In this document: positions 1 to 9,392 of the stretch, piece by piece | Numbering within the stretch: position 1 is the stretch's first letter | Layout of the letters: the number at the start of each line of letters is the position of its first letter | Origin: Exiguobacterium undae DSM 14481 | GTDB lineage: Bacteria > Bacillota > Bacilli > Exiguobacteriales > Exiguobacteriaceae | Direction of reading: 5' to 3' | Assembly (NCBI RefSeq): GCF_000620805.1 | Contig: NZ_KK211187.1 | Coordinates: 467,957-531,956, forward strand | Length of the DNA: 64,000 nt | Made by a program: the position numbers and the translations under genes | The notes under the pieces: generated by a model | What the model saw: only the letters and a program-made list of their open reading frames with translations | The model's database searches: none | Told to the model about the DNA's origin: nothing

Positions 1-248
1 TGGACGAGTTGTCTGAAGAAGACAAATTGACTGTACACCGTGCGCGTCGTATCCAGTTCTTCTTGTCGCAGAACTTCCACGTAGCTGAGCAGTTCACAGG
101 ACAAAAAGGATCGTACGTCCCGGTTAAGGACACGATCCGCGGCTTCAAAGAAATCCTCGGTGGGAAACACGATGATTTGACGGAAGAAGCATTCCGTCTT
201 GTCGGTCCGATCGAAGATGCGATTGAAAAAGCGAAGACGCTTGTCTAA
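1..248 (+). CDS. atpD: ATP synthase F1 subunit beta, C-terminal fragment
   Basis: This is the last 81 codons of the beta subunit of the F1Fo ATP synthase, the catalytic nucleotide-binding subunit of the soluble F1 head. The gene is cut by the left edge of the window and the reading frame enters at base 3, so the TTG at position 9 is an internal leucine and not a start. The C-terminal helical domain is recognisable, with [21 protein letters not shown] and [18 protein letters not shown], both highly conserved in bacterial AtpD. It ends 26 bases before atpC, the normal atpD-atpC order at the end of the atp operon. Confidence 0.97.
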   Translation, partial: DELSEEDKLTVHRARRIQFFLSQNFHVAEQFTGQKGSYVPVKDTIRGFKEILGGKHDDLTEEAFRLVGPIEDAIEKAKTLV

Positions 249-274
249 GTGACAAAGCATAAGGGGGACTTGAG

Positions 275-688
275 ATGAACACACTTCATGTCAATATCGT
301 CACCCCGGATGGCGAAGTGTATGATGGGAATGTTCGGATGGTCGTCGCGAAAACGATATCTGGTGAAATCGGGGTTCTCCCGCACCACGTACCGCTCGTG
401 ACACCACTCGACATCAGCATCTTGAAGTTGCGCCACGAAGATGGCGGACGCACGTTGATCGCTATCAGCGGTGGCTTTATGGAAGTGCGCCAGGATACAG
501 TAACGATTCTTGCTGAAACGGCTGAAGCTGCGGAGAAGGTCGATTACGACCGTGCCTCTGCTGCGAAAGTCCGGGCAGAACGTCGTCTCCAGGACACGAA
601 ATTATCAGATCTTGAGTTCAAACGCGCTGAGCTTTCATTGAAACGCGCAATCAACCGTCTCAACCTAAAAGAGTACGGTCGCGATTGA
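275..688 (+). CDS. atpC: ATP synthase F1 subunit epsilon
   Basis: A 137-residue epsilon subunit of the F1 sector, part of the rotor stalk and an inhibitor of ATP hydrolysis. The N-terminal beta-sandwich is clear ([17 protein letters not shown], then [17 protein letters not shown]), followed by the C-terminal two-helix domain rich in Arg, Lys and Leu. Length matches the family. The ATG at 275 is preceded by AAGGGGGACTT, a good ribosome binding site. It is the last gene of the atp operon: a strong terminator begins eight bases after the stop codon. Confidence 0.97.
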   Translation: MNTLHVNIVTPDGEVYDGNVRMVVAKTISGEIGVLPHHVPLVTPLDISILKLRHEDGGRTLIAISGGFMEVRQDTVTILAETAEAAEKVDYDRASAAKVRAERRLQDTKLSDLEFKRAELSLKRAINRLNLKEYGRD

Positions 689-695
689 TCCAAGT

Positions 696-737
696 AAAAA
701 AAGACCCGGTTTCCGTCATGGAAACCGGGTCTTTTTT
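696..737 (+). terminator. Terminator of the atp operon
   Basis: A perfect GC-rich hairpin (arm GACCCGGTTTCC, five-base loop, GGAAACCGGGTC) is flanked by A-runs and T-runs, so it could also terminate transcription from the other strand. It closes the atp operon directly after atpC. Confidence 0.95.
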
Positions 738-1010
738 CATGAACGGTCAATGATTCAGCTCAGGACAACCGTTTTCGCATGCGATTCAGGGATTCAGGTT
801 TAACAACGGTCAAAAAAGTAAAAGTACAATATATGTGTCCTCTTCACACATTTCTCAATCTTATTATGTTGTTTTTTCCAGATTCATCTTTTCATAATAT
901 ATTTTATACGCTAAAATAAATTATCTTGTGCTTTTTTGTTTGCGCAATCATTCATTGTATGAAATCATGGTAAGGTTGGGAAAAACAAAACAAGAAGAGG
1001 TGCAGGAACA
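738..1010. other. AT-rich intergenic region
   Basis: About 270 bases between the atp terminator and the DUF1146 gene. It is AT-rich and has no credible open reading frame or recognisable RNA. It presumably carries the promoter of the downstream gene, but I could not assign convincing -35 and -10 boxes. Confidence 0.5.
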
Positions 1011-1244
1011 GTGACGTCAATCGGTTTAAGTGCGCTAGTCAGTATGCTCGTTTATTTAACAGCCATCATGCTTGCCTGGTGGGCACTCCTTCCTGTCAAA
1101 TGGGAGAAGTTCCTCCAACATCCTAAAGGTCCGCAGGCTGTCGCTTTACGAGTGTTGCTTGCCATTGCGCTCGGTTCACTTGTCGCCGGATTTTTACTGG
1201 ATTATTCAGGATTCGCGCAGCGTCTCCAATTTTTAGTCGGATGA
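1011..1244 (+). CDS. DUF1146 family small membrane protein (YwzB-like)
   Basis: A 77-residue protein with two hydrophobic segments (about residues 5-27 and 45-62) separated by a short charged loop, WEKFLQHPKGPQ. It resembles the DUF1146 / YwzB family of small membrane proteins of unknown function. The position between the atp operon and murA is also that of ywzB in Bacillus subtilis, which supports the assignment. The start is GTG at 1011, with AAGAAGAGGTG upstream. No terminator separates it clearly from murA, but the 234-base gap suggests murA has its own promoter. Confidence 0.85.
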   Translation: MTSIGLSALVSMLVYLTAIMLAWWALLPVKWEKFLQHPKGPQAVALRVLLAIALGSLVAGFLLDYSGFAQRLQFLVG

Positions 1245-1478
1245 ACTTGTAACTTCATTGTAAACCTTGAATTGGCAATATGTTTTAGTATGGAACAGGA
1301 TAGTATTCTTATAATGAAGTAACACAACCATTGTCGAGATGAAAAGTCGTGTTGGATTTGGAATGAGAGATAAACTACAGGGTGTTTCTCTTCTATCATG
1401 CGTTGGTCTACAACTATGATCTACACCAATCGCGAATTGAACGAATAGAATAGAAACGAAAGCAGAGGAGCATGAGTA

Positions 1479-2783
1479 ATGGAAAAAATTGTTGTCCGTG
1501 GCGGACGTAAATTAGCTGGAACGGTAAAAGTAGAAGGTGCAAAAAACGCAGTCTTAAAAACATTGGTCGCAACGTTGCTTGCTTCAGAAGGAACATCAGT
1601 CCTTCAAAATGTCCCGCGTCTTGCAGACGTCTATACGATTAATAATGTCTTACGGAACTTAAATGCAGAAGTGACATTCGATGCAGAAGCAAACACGGTG
1701 ACGGTTAATGCAGAAGCACAACTAAAAGATGAAGCACCGCTTGAATACGTTCGGAAGATGCGTGCGTCAATTCTTGTCATGGGACCACTCCTCGCTCGTC
1801 TTGGACGCGCACGCGTTGCGATGCCGGGCGGCTGTGCAATCGGCTCCCGTCCAATCGATCTCCATCTAAAAGGGTTCGAGGCAATGGGCGCAAAAACAAT
1901 CATCGGTAACGGCTTTGTTGAAGCACAAGTCGACGGTCGCTTACAAGGGGCAAAAATCTACCTCGATTTCCCATCTGTCGGTGCAACTGAAAACATCATG
2001 ATGGCAGCAACACTTGCTGAAGGAACGACTGTCATCGAGAACGTTGCAAAAGAGCCTGAAATCGTCGATCTCGCGAACTTCCTCAACGCAATGGGCGCAA
2101 AAGTCCGCGGTGCTGGAACTGAAACAATCCGCATCGAAGGGGTTGAAAAACTTCACGGTGGCAACCACTACGTGATTCCGGACCGGATTGAAGCGGGTAC
2201 ATTCATGATCGCAGCAGCGATCACAGAAGGTGATGTCGAAGTCATCGGTGCAGAACGTGAACACCTTCGTCCGTTGATCTCGAAAATGGAAGAGATGGGT
2301 GTCAAAATCTCGGATACAGAAGAAGGCCTTCGTGTCGTCGGACCGAAGAAACTGGTTGCGATTGACGTTAAGACGATGCCACACCCTGGCTTCCCGACAG
2401 ATGTCCAAGCACAAATGATGGCCTTGGTCTTAAAAGCAGAAGGCACATCAGTCATCACGGAAACGGTCTTCGAAAACCGCTTCATGCACGTCGAAGAATT
2501 CCGTCGTATGAACGCCGACATCAAAATCGAAGGTCGTTCATCGATCATCACAGGCGGTATCCAGCTTCAAGGAGCAGAAGTCCTTTCAACAGATCTCCGT
2601 TCAGGTGCGGCACTTGTCACAGCAGGATTGATTGCTGAAGGCGAAACACGTGTTGGCGCCCTTCACCATATCGATCGCGGATATGTTGATTTCCACCTTA
2701 AATTACAAGCACTTGGTGCAGATGTTGAGCGCGTTACAGAAGAAACCGTTGCGATTGAAGAAACAGCCGCGACGAAGCTTTAA
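1479..2783 (+). CDS. murA: UDP-N-acetylglucosamine 1-carboxyvinyltransferase MurA
   Basis: Catalyses the first committed step of peptidoglycan synthesis in the cytoplasm: transfer of enolpyruvate from PEP to UDP-GlcNAc. The 434-residue sequence is full length for the EPSP-synthase-fold family. The N-terminal GAKNAVLK motif is present, and the catalytic cysteine (the fosfomycin target, Cys115 in E. coli) is at residue 119 in [11 protein letters not shown]. The ATG at 1479 follows AGAGGAGCATGAGTA. Its place after the DUF1146 gene corresponds to murAA of B. subtilis. The sporulation genes that follow murAA in Bacillus are absent here and the next gene is mbl. Confidence 0.97.
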   Translation: MEKIVVRGGRKLAGTVKVEGAKNAVLKTLVATLLASEGTSVLQNVPRLADVYTINNVLRNLNAEVTFDAEANTVTVNAEAQLKDEAPLEYVRKMRASILVMGPLLARLGRARVAMPGGCAIGSRPIDLHLKGFEAMGAKTIIGNGFVEAQVDGRLQGAKIYLDFPSVGATENIMMAATLAEGTTVIENVAKEPEIVDLANFLNAMGAKVRGAGTETIRIEGVEKLHGGNHYVIPDRIEAGTFMIAAAITEGDVEVIGAEREHLRPLISKMEEMGVKISDTEEGLRVVGPKKLVAIDVKTMPHPGFPTDVQAQMMALVLKAEGTSVITETVFENRFMHVEEFRRMNADIKIEGRSSIITGGIQLQGAEVLSTDLRSGAALVTAGLIAEGETRVGALHHIDRGYVDFHLKLQALGADVERVTEETVAIEETAATKL

Positions 2784-2810
2784 GCTCTCATTTCATTCTT
2801 ATTTATTCTT

Positions 2811-2843
2811 GACGACTTTCTCAAAAAGAAAGTCGTCTCTTTT
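2811..2843 (+). terminator. Terminator after murA
   Basis: Perfect ten-base stem GACGACTTTC / GAAAGTCGTC with an AT-rich loop, followed by TCTTTTT. It separates murA from mbl. Confidence 0.92.
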
Positions 2844-2952
2844 TGTTACGCTGTGCTAGAATTGAAAGGTATGTATACATAAATGGGTTAGACGTCCAAA
2901 CGACGTTCTAAATTTTGGAATAATAGCCAGTGGATAAAGGAGATCACGCGAG

Positions 2953-3933
2953 ATGTTTTCAAAAGATATCGGAATTGACCTAGGGACGGCCAATGTCGTC
3001 ATTCACGTAAAAGGTAAGGGAATCGTGCTCGACGAGCCATCAGTCGTCGCGATCGATAAAGCAACAGGAAAAATTCATGCCGTTGGAACGGAAGCCCACC
3101 AGATGGTCGGACGGACACCCGGTAACATCGTAGCGATTCGTCCACTTCGGGACGGTGTCATTGCCGACTTCGAGATGACGGAAGCGATGTTACGTCATTT
3201 CATCGACAAAATCGAAGTCCGGAGTATGTTCGGTGGTGTTCGGATGCTGATTTGTACACCAGCCAGCATCACGACGGTTGAAGCCAAAGCAATCCGTCAA
3301 GCAGGCGAAAAATCAGGTGCAAAAACCGTGTTCCTCGAAGTGGAACCAAAAGTCGCAGCAGTCGGCGCAGGGATGGACATTTGGATGCCGGCCGGTCACA
3401 TGGTGATTGATATCGGTGGCGGAACGACGGACGTCGCCGTACTCTCGATGGGAGACATCGTCTGCGGGGAAACGATTAAAGTAGCAGGGGACCGGTTTGA
3501 TCACGACATCATCCGGGCGATCAAGGATAACCATAAACTGATTATCGGCGAACGGACGGCACAAAACGTCAAGATGACGGTCGCGACCGTTTCAGACGAA
3601 GGACGTCAAGAAGAGATGGACATTCGGGGTCGGAATCTCGTGACGGGTCTGCCGGACAACATTACGATTTCTTCGCAGGAGATGCATGAAGCGTTGGCGG
3701 AAGCGGCAATGGAAATCGTCGAAGCGACAAAACGGGTGTTGGAGAAAACACCACCGGAGCTTGCAGCGGACATCATCGACCGCGGCATCATCCTGACAGG
3801 TGGCGGAGCATTGCTTGACGGCATCGATCAGTTGCTCGCAAAAGAACTTGGACTGCCGGTCTTGATTGCAGAAGACCCAATGTTATGTGTCGCGCGGGGA
3901 ACAGGGATCATGCTCGATAATTTAGGAAAATAA
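2953..3933 (+). CDS. mbl: Actin-like cell-shape protein Mbl (MreB family)
   Basis: A 326-residue bacterial actin that forms membrane-associated filaments guiding sidewall peptidoglycan synthesis. Nucleotide-binding motifs of the actin/Hsp70 fold are visible: phosphate 1 IGIDLGTANV near the N-terminus, phosphate 2 VIDIGGGTTDVAVLS around residues 149-163, and the adenosine motif ILTGGGALLDG near 277-287. The N-terminus (MFSKDIGIDLGTANV) and the position near flhO-flhP fit Mbl better than MreB, which normally sits with mreC-mreD. The start is ATG with AAAGGAGATCACGCG upstream. It is flanked by terminators on both sides, so it is probably a single-gene unit. Confidence 0.93.
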   Translation: MFSKDIGIDLGTANVVIHVKGKGIVLDEPSVVAIDKATGKIHAVGTEAHQMVGRTPGNIVAIRPLRDGVIADFEMTEAMLRHFIDKIEVRSMFGGVRMLICTPASITTVEAKAIRQAGEKSGAKTVFLEVEPKVAAVGAGMDIWMPAGHMVIDIGGGTTDVAVLSMGDIVCGETIKVAGDRFDHDIIRAIKDNHKLIIGERTAQNVKMTVATVSDEGRQEEMDIRGRNLVTGLPDNITISSQEMHEALAEAAMEIVEATKRVLEKTPPELAADIIDRGIILTGGGALLDGIDQLLAKELGLPVLIAEDPMLCVARGTGIMLDNLGK

Positions 3934-3944
3934 GATACACCAAC

Positions 3945-3978
3945 AAGGGTCATTCCAATTGCGGAATGACCCTTTTTT
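3945..3978 (+). terminator. Terminator after mbl
   Basis: Twelve-base perfect stem AAGGGTCATTCC / GGAATGACCCTT followed by T-run. Confidence 0.94.
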
Positions 3979-4021
3979 GATGGAGACGTAAGATGAACCG
4001 ATGCTGCTGAAACGTGCCGGA

Positions 4022-4891
4022 TTACTGCGTACTGCGCATGAACTCCTGATAGGCGTCAAAATCATGATAGACGATGGCGCTTGGCGGCAAGGAACTGTTC
4101 ATGGTCTGATTCACTAGTTGATTGAGCGTGGTCCGTGTTTTTCCGTAAAAGGTGATGCTCGGTGTTTCCGGGAGCGCTGTAAATTCGATGGCATACGACA
4201 AGCGGTGCTGATGACTCGCGGCATACAAGGCATCCGTCATCGTGATGGCAGCAAGACCATTCCCGCCGCCGTAGACCGTCCGGTAACTCATCAACGTCAC
4301 TTCATCGGCTAACTCCATTGCCCATTCACTGAGCGGACGACCGGAGGCATCGGAAACGGTATGGAACCAGAACGGTAAGAACAGTTGCAAGGGAAGACTA
4401 GTGGTGTCACTGACATCTTGAAAAGCCGTTAAGATCCGTTGATAGGAAGCGACGACGGCAGCTTGATCGGTTTCCCACTCCGGTAAGGCATAGGGTTCCA
4501 AATCGACGCTGATTCCGTCCGGCCGTTCCATCGTTTCCTGCAGGTAGACATTGATCCAGGCTAACGGGTCTTCGACGTTCGGACGGTTGGCGGTCCCTTC
4601 GTTCGTGATCCAGCGCGGTTGTCCGAATAAAAAGTAGACTTCGATGCCGGCCAGATGGGCTTTTTCAACGAAAGAACGGTAGAGGGTACGGTCACCCTCG
4701 ACAGCGACATGCAGATAGACACGTTTCATCTGTCTGGTGGTCAGCTGATTGATCTTTGTTGAAAGTTGTTTGGCCTCAGGAATCGACCAGATGACGGTAT
4801 GACGAGTGACGGCGGTCGCTGCTTCACTTGGAACAGGCAGAAGCGAACTGACCACGGCGGCGCAGATGAGACTGACGATGAAACGTTTCAT
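4022..4891 (-). CDS. Secreted TIM-barrel-like protein with GH18-like motif, function unknown
   Basis: A 289-residue exported protein. The N-terminus (MKRFIVSLICAAVVSSLLPV then SEAAT) is a standard signal peptide cleaved near residue 24. The mature part shows alternating beta/alpha sections such as RVYLHVAVEG, IEVYFLFGQP, DGISVDLEPY and EVTLMSYRTV. DGISVDLE is close to the GH18 active-site signature DGxDxDxE but has Ser where the first Asp/Asn of that motif is expected, and the final Glu is retained. This suggests a glycoside-hydrolase-like barrel, possibly acting on cell-wall glycans; the substrate cannot be inferred. I prefer the ATG at 4891, with AGGAG nine bases upstream, over the upstream TTG, which is too close to the site. 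It is divergent from the MFS gene. Confidence 0.7.
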   Translation of the reverse strand: MKRFIVSLICAAVVSSLLPVPSEAATAVTRHTVIWSIPEAKQLSTKINQLTTRQMKRVYLHVAVEGDRTLYRSFVEKAHLAGIEVYFLFGQPRWITNEGTANRPNVEDPLAWINVYLQETMERPDGISVDLEPYALPEWETDQAAVVASYQRILTAFQDVSDTTSLPLQLFLPFWFHTVSDASGRPLSEWAMELADEVTLMSYRTVYGGGNGLAAITMTDALYAASHQHRLSYAIEFTALPETPSITFYGKTRTTLNQLVNQTMNSSLPPSAIVYHDFDAYQEFMRSTQ

Positions 4892-5072
4892 ACTCAATCA
4901 CTCCTCTGATTTCGTTATCTTATTATCGGTTGTTCGGGACGACTTGGATATGAGGCAATAGTCCGGGAGTCATCAGAATCAGTTCAAATCCTAGACATTT
5001 CACTTTGTGAAGTGTATATTAGAAGTTGTTGAATTGAAACGGATTTTCCATTAAAAAGGAAGTGATGCCACA

Positions 5073-6272
5073 ATGCCATTGTGGAAACGGAATTTAGTTG
5101 TCGTTTGGATTGGCAGTTTTTTGACCGCTGCCGCACTCAGTTTAGTTTTACCGTTTTTGCCCTTATTCATTGAAGAACTTGGTGTCGATGGACGCCAGGA
5201 AATCACGACCTGGTCGGGAATCGCCTTTGGGGCGACCTTCCTTGTCGCAGCCATCGTTTCACCGATTTGGGGCCGATTGGCCGATAAAAAAGGTCGGAAA
5301 TTGATGTTGCTTCGAGCCAGTCTCGGGATGTCGATCGTCATGTTCTTGATCAGCTTCGTCCAAGACGTCTACCAGCTCGTCTTCTTACGTCTTGTCATGG
5401 GTGCCGTCTCCGGATTCATTTCCGCCGGGATCACCTTGATTGCCTCACAAACCCCAAAAGAGAAAAGTGGCTGGGCGCTCGGTACATTGTCGACCGGTGG
5501 GATTGCCGGTGGCTTATTAGGACCTCTAATCGGAGGATTCCTTGCCGATATGATTGGGCTTCGACCCGTTTTTCTCTTTACGAGCATACCGCTCTTCCTG
5601 ACTTTCCTCGTCACCTATTTCTTCGTCAAAGAAGAGTTCGTGCCGTTGCAAGTCAAAAAAATGGCTTCTGCGAAGGAAGTCATCCAGTCACTTCGCCATC
5701 CGGAATTGATCTTAAGCCTGTTCTTGACGACATTTTTGATTCAGTTCGCCGCACAATCAATCAGTCCGATTTTGTCGCTTTACGTGCGGGAACTCAGTCC
5801 CGGAACGGAACGCTTGGCACTGTTATCCGGAATCGTCGCCTCGGCACCCGGGATTGCTGCCTTGATCGCCGCGCAACGACTCGGGCGGTTGTCTGATAAG
5901 ATCGGAGCGGAACGTGTCTTATTCTTCGCACTGCTCATCTTTGCCGCGTTCTTGATTCCCCAAGCGTTCGTGACCGATACGAGTCAACTGATTGTCTTAC
6001 GTATGGGAATCGGATTTGCGACAGCTGCCTTGATGCCTTCGGTACAGACACTGCTTCGCAAACATACACCGGCGAATGCATCGGGCAGGATTTTTGGTTA
6101 TAACCAATCGGCCCAGTTCATGGGGAACTTCCTCGGACCACTGGCAGGCGGTCAAATTGCCGGTCACTTTGGTTTTGAAGCGTTGTTCCTGTTCACCGGT
6201 TTGATCGTTATCACGAACGCCGTGTTGGAACGGACGCAGACAGCAGTACTCAGTAAAAATCCGAACGGCTAA
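5073..6272 (+). CDS. MFS multidrug efflux transporter (MdtG/PmrA-like)
   Basis: A 399-residue major facilitator with about twelve hydrophobic segments. The motif A between TM2 and TM3 is clear (GRLADKKGRKLML), and a motif-C-like GGLLGPLIGGFLADMIG occurs in TM5, typical of the DHA1 drug:H+ antiporters. A second motif-A copy, GRLSDKIGAERVL, marks the second half. The closest groups I recognise are MdtG and pneumococcal PmrA. The drug substrate cannot be told from the sequence. ATG at 5073 follows AAAAGGAAGTGATGCCACA. Single gene, ending at a terminator shared with the convergent EAL gene. Confidence 0.85.
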   Translation: MPLWKRNLVVVWIGSFLTAAALSLVLPFLPLFIEELGVDGRQEITTWSGIAFGATFLVAAIVSPIWGRLADKKGRKLMLLRASLGMSIVMFLISFVQDVYQLVFLRLVMGAVSGFISAGITLIASQTPKEKSGWALGTLSTGGIAGGLLGPLIGGFLADMIGLRPVFLFTSIPLFLTFLVTYFFVKEEFVPLQVKKMASAKEVIQSLRHPELILSLFLTTFLIQFAAQSISPILSLYVRELSPGTERLALLSGIVASAPGIAALIAAQRLGRLSDKIGAERVLFFALLIFAAFLIPQAFVTDTSQLIVLRMGIGFATAALMPSVQTLLRKHTPANASGRIFGYNQSAQFMGNFLGPLAGGQIAGHFGFEALFLFTGLIVITNAVLERTQTAVLSKNPNG

Positions 6273-6308
6273 AAAACTTCTGTCTCAGCATGAGGCAGAA
6301 GTTTTTTT
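6271..6308. terminator. Bidirectional terminator between MFS and EAL genes
   Basis: Hairpin AAAAAACTTCTG...CAGAAGTTTTTTT with an internal CTCA/TGAG stem lies exactly between two convergent genes, with A- and T-runs on either side, so it can serve both strands. Confidence 0.9.
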
Positions 6309-6310
6309 GT

Positions 6311-9166
6311 TTACGAGGAGGCTTCGAAAAAGTCATCGATGCGTACTTGATGGGTAAGGTTAAGTTGTTCCTGAACGACGATTGATAAAGCACGGATATG
6401 GAAATCCGCCGTGTAATAGAAAAATCCGTTGTCGAGTTCTGTGATCGAGACCGGACGTAATAACAGTTCCGGGTGCGTCAAATCATTTAATTTTAACGAC
6501 AGTTCGAGTTGTTGCTGAACCGGCAGACGAATCGATGAATAGAAAAAGACGGATTGACTGGTACACCGGTTGATTAAGATCGGAGAAGAACCGACCTGGA
6601 TCACTTTGTTGTTCAGTTTCGTAATCGTGACTTTGGCATGGAGGCTCAACGTCGGTTCTTTCGGAGAAGCCGTACCTGTATCGGTTGGGTACAGCGTTCC
6701 TTCGAGCAACAATTGTTTTAAGTGTAAGACGTCGATCGGTTTACTGAACAGGTAACCTTGAATCATGTCACATTCCAACTCCCGGTACAGCTGGAGTTGA
6801 GGCAAAGTCTCGACTCCTTCCGCCACGACATCGAGTCCAAACTCCTTAGCCATATAAATGATACTTTTGATGACGGACAGACTTTTCGGATCCTGTTCAG
6901 CATGGATGGCAAAGGAACGATCAATTTTTAAACAATGGATTGGATAGCGCTGAATATAGGAAATCGAAGAATAAGCCGTTCCAAAATCATCGAGCGAAAG
7001 TTTGACATCCAGTGCGACGAGCTTTTCGAGCGTTTCCAGAACTTGTCCGCCTTCAAGGAGAATGTCGGACTCCAGCAATTCGATTTCAAGCAAGTGCCCC
7101 GGAATCCGGTGACGTTTGAGCTGCTGTTCGACAAGTGCGGCGAAGTCTCCATAAAACAGCCGTTTCGGAGACAAATTGATGGATAACGGAACGACTTGAC
7201 TTGGATTATGATCCAGTAACTCGCGTAACAAGCGACAGACTTGATCGAGCACCCAGTCACCAATGTGAATGTACAGATCACTTTCTTCAGACAACGACAA
7301 GAAATCTTTTGGAGAGAGGCGTCCCCATTGTGGATGGTTCCAACGGATCAAGGCTTCGGCACCTACAATCTGTCCGCTCCAGCTGTTCACTTTCGGTTGG
7401 TATTCAAGAAAGAGTTCATTCCGGGCAATGACATCGCGGAGATCACGTTCGAGTTCATAACGGCGATACATCTCGATGTCCAGCTTCGTCGAATAAAACT
7501 GATAGTTGCTTTTGGACATTGATTTTGCACGACGTAAAGCAGTGTAGGTCTGTTTCAACAATTCTTCTGCTGTGTGGTCATGGTGGACAGAATACGTGAT
7601 GCCGACATAGACCTTGGCAAACAACTCGTACGACATAATATCAAAACGATGCTCCGTTAAGTCCAGAAGCTGATGGGCGAGTTTGATGGCACGGACCTCA
7701 TCGATTTTTCCTTTTAGAATCAAGAGGAATTTATCGCCGAAGAGATGACTGATAAATACATCTTTTTGGGTAAGGCGTTTTAGGGTCGCGCTCGTCTGCC
7801 GCATCCACTCGTCACCAACTTCATGACCAAATCGCTCGTAGATGACACTGTATTGATTAAACGTCACAGCCATCAGAGTGAAAGGAGAGCGGTGCGTCAG
7901 TAATTCACTGATATGATCAAGGACGAAAGCACGATTCGGAAGGTCGGTGATGGCATCATGCATCGATAAGTGCCAAATCTCGTGTTGTTGTTCTTTCAAT
8001 CGTGTGATGTCGGTCGAAACCCCGTAATGTCCAATCACCGTTCCGGAAGCATCGATAATCGGGATACACGTCTCTTCCAACCAAAATTGTTGATTCGGAA
8101 AATCCAGACGGTAGACAAGTCGGACGACATCGCCCTTTTGAATGGTCGGATACACGGCTTTCATGGCCGGTAAATCATCAGGTGAGACAAGTTTTGTCCA
8201 AAGCTGGTGATCCCGTTCGATTTGTTTCAAGTAAGAAGCGTAAGGCTCTAGGAAACCCGTTGCATGAAATGTGACGGTATTGTCTTCATAACGATGTTCA
8301 TACACGGTCGTATCGAGTGACGTAAAAAACTTTTTTAATGAGGCAATGGCTAAATCACGTTCTTTTTCCATCATGACGAGAGGTGTCTCGTCTTGGAGAA
8401 TGAACAGAATCGAGGTTGGGGTTGTTTCTGACTGAATGACGCCTTCACAATGAATGATTTTTTTGAATTGACTGCGCCGTCCCATCCGTAAGGTCATCGA
8501 AAATTCATCGATGGCTCCTTCGTGGAGCAGGCGGCTTTGTTCACGAAAACCTGGACGATCCTCCGGATGCAGTTCTTCGAGGAAATCATAGGTATCCATT
8601 TTCGTGACATGTTTTTTTGACAAGGCCAGTAGTGGGGCGAGTGAAGCGGAGGTGATGATTTTTTTGGTTGCCGGTATATATTCAAGGAACGTGACACCTT
8701 CGAGCGTATCCGCCAAACGTTCCTTCATCAAGAGCCGTTGGTAGTCGGTGCGAAATTCTTTTTGTTGTGAGATGTCGCGGGCGATACCGTATAAACCGAC
8801 GATGACCCGTTGCTCGTAAATCGGAATGTTGGTCACGTTTAGTGTGATCATGTGTCCACTTTGATGACGGACCTCGGCCGTGAAATGAACGGTCTCGCCG
8901 GAATAGACCCGTTTCTTAATTTCATTAATACGCTTTTTTTCATCAGGTTGCAAAAACTGTTCAAAATGAATATTTTTGAGACCAGTACGGTCGTAACCGA
9001 GCAACAGAGGAAATTTGTTGTTAAAAGAGATGAAGTGCCCTTTCGTATCCATCGTATAGACCGCATCAGGATGGTGCTCTAAAAAGTAAGTAACATCGGA
9101 TAGACTGTTTAAATCTAAAGACCCGGGAACAGAACGTTCAATTGCACGTTTTTTAAAGAAACTCAT
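6311..9166 (-). CDS. PAS-GGDEF(degenerate)-EAL cyclic-di-GMP phosphodiesterase, probable
   Basis: A 951-residue cytoplasmic signalling protein without membrane segments. PAS domains occupy roughly residues 20-135, 150-265 and 285-395 (MDTKGHFISFNNKFPLLLGY; VIGLYGIARDI-type PAC segments). A GGDEF domain (about 400-555) is degenerate: the signature loop reads LFGDKF near residue 474 instead of GGDEF, so cyclase activity is unlikely. The EAL domain (about 570-815) keeps the key motifs AEALIRW near 602, NLSP, DDFGTA, VVAEGVET and QGYLFSKP, so hydrolysis of c-di-GMP is plausible. A C-terminal beta-rich region (about 840-951) could be PilZ-like, but this is weak. ATG at 9166 with AGAGGTGAAG upstream. 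It lies next to flagellar genes, which suits a role in motility control, but it is transcribed divergently. Confidence 0.88.
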   Translation of the reverse strand: MSFFKKRAIERSVPGSLDLNSLSDVTYFLEHHPDAVYTMDTKGHFISFNNKFPLLLGYDRTGLKNIHFEQFLQPDEKKRINEIKKRVYSGETVHFTAEVRHQSGHMITLNVTNIPIYEQRVIVGLYGIARDISQQKEFRTDYQRLLMKERLADTLEGVTFLEYIPATKKIITSASLAPLLALSKKHVTKMDTYDFLEELHPEDRPGFREQSRLLHEGAIDEFSMTLRMGRRSQFKKIIHCEGVIQSETTPTSILFILQDETPLVMMEKERDLAIASLKKFFTSLDTTVYEHRYEDNTVTFHATGFLEPYASYLKQIERDHQLWTKLVSPDDLPAMKAVYPTIQKGDVVRLVYRLDFPNQQFWLEETCIPIIDASGTVIGHYGVSTDITRLKEQQHEIWHLSMHDAITDLPNRAFVLDHISELLTHRSPFTLMAVTFNQYSVIYERFGHEVGDEWMRQTSATLKRLTQKDVFISHLFGDKFLLILKGKIDEVRAIKLAHQLLDLTEHRFDIMSYELFAKVYVGITYSVHHDHTAEELLKQTYTALRRAKSMSKSNYQFYSTKLDIEMYRRYELERDLRDVIARNELFLEYQPKVNSWSGQIVGAEALIRWNHPQWGRLSPKDFLSLSEESDLYIHIGDWVLDQVCRLLRELLDHNPSQVVPLSINLSPKRLFYGDFAALVEQQLKRHRIPGHLLEIELLESDILLEGGQVLETLEKLVALDVKLSLDDFGTAYSSISYIQRYPIHCLKIDRSFAIHAEQDPKSLSVIKSIIYMAKEFGLDVVAEGVETLPQLQLYRELECDMIQGYLFSKPIDVLHLKQLLLEGTLYPTDTGTASPKEPTLSLHAKVTITKLNNKVIQVGSSPILINRCTSQSVFFYSSIRLPVQQQLELSLKLNDLTHPELLLRPVSITELDNGFFYYTADFHIRALSIVVQEQLNLTHQVRIDDFFEASS

Positions 9167-9317
9167 AAAACTTCACCTCTGATCATGAAATTTAATAATC
9201 CTATTATAGCAATATTTGTCAAATTTGAATATGTAATCTTTCAATAAAATAGAGAATGGATTTTTCTAGGTCTTTCGATGCATCTATTTTTCTCATTACC
9301 TTATTTTGAAAAAAACA

Positions 9318-9344
9318 TCAAATGTCTAAAAAATAGACCGATAT
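9318..9344 (+). promoter_or_regulatory. SigD-like promoter for flhO-flhP
   Basis: A CAAA box at 9319-9322 is followed after 15 bases by CCGATAT at 9338-9344. This is close to the flagellar sigma factor (SigD/sigma28) consensus TAAA-N15-GCCGATAT. It sits about 50 bases upstream of the flhO start codon. Confidence 0.75.
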
Positions 9345-9392
9345 ACTAGAAGGAATAGAATTGAACAATAAGTCAATGAGGAGCCAATAGAT

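Noticed and set aside
1941-2414. 157-codon minus-strand frame within murA
   Set aside because: Cys/Phe/His-rich antisense shadow of a highly conserved gene.
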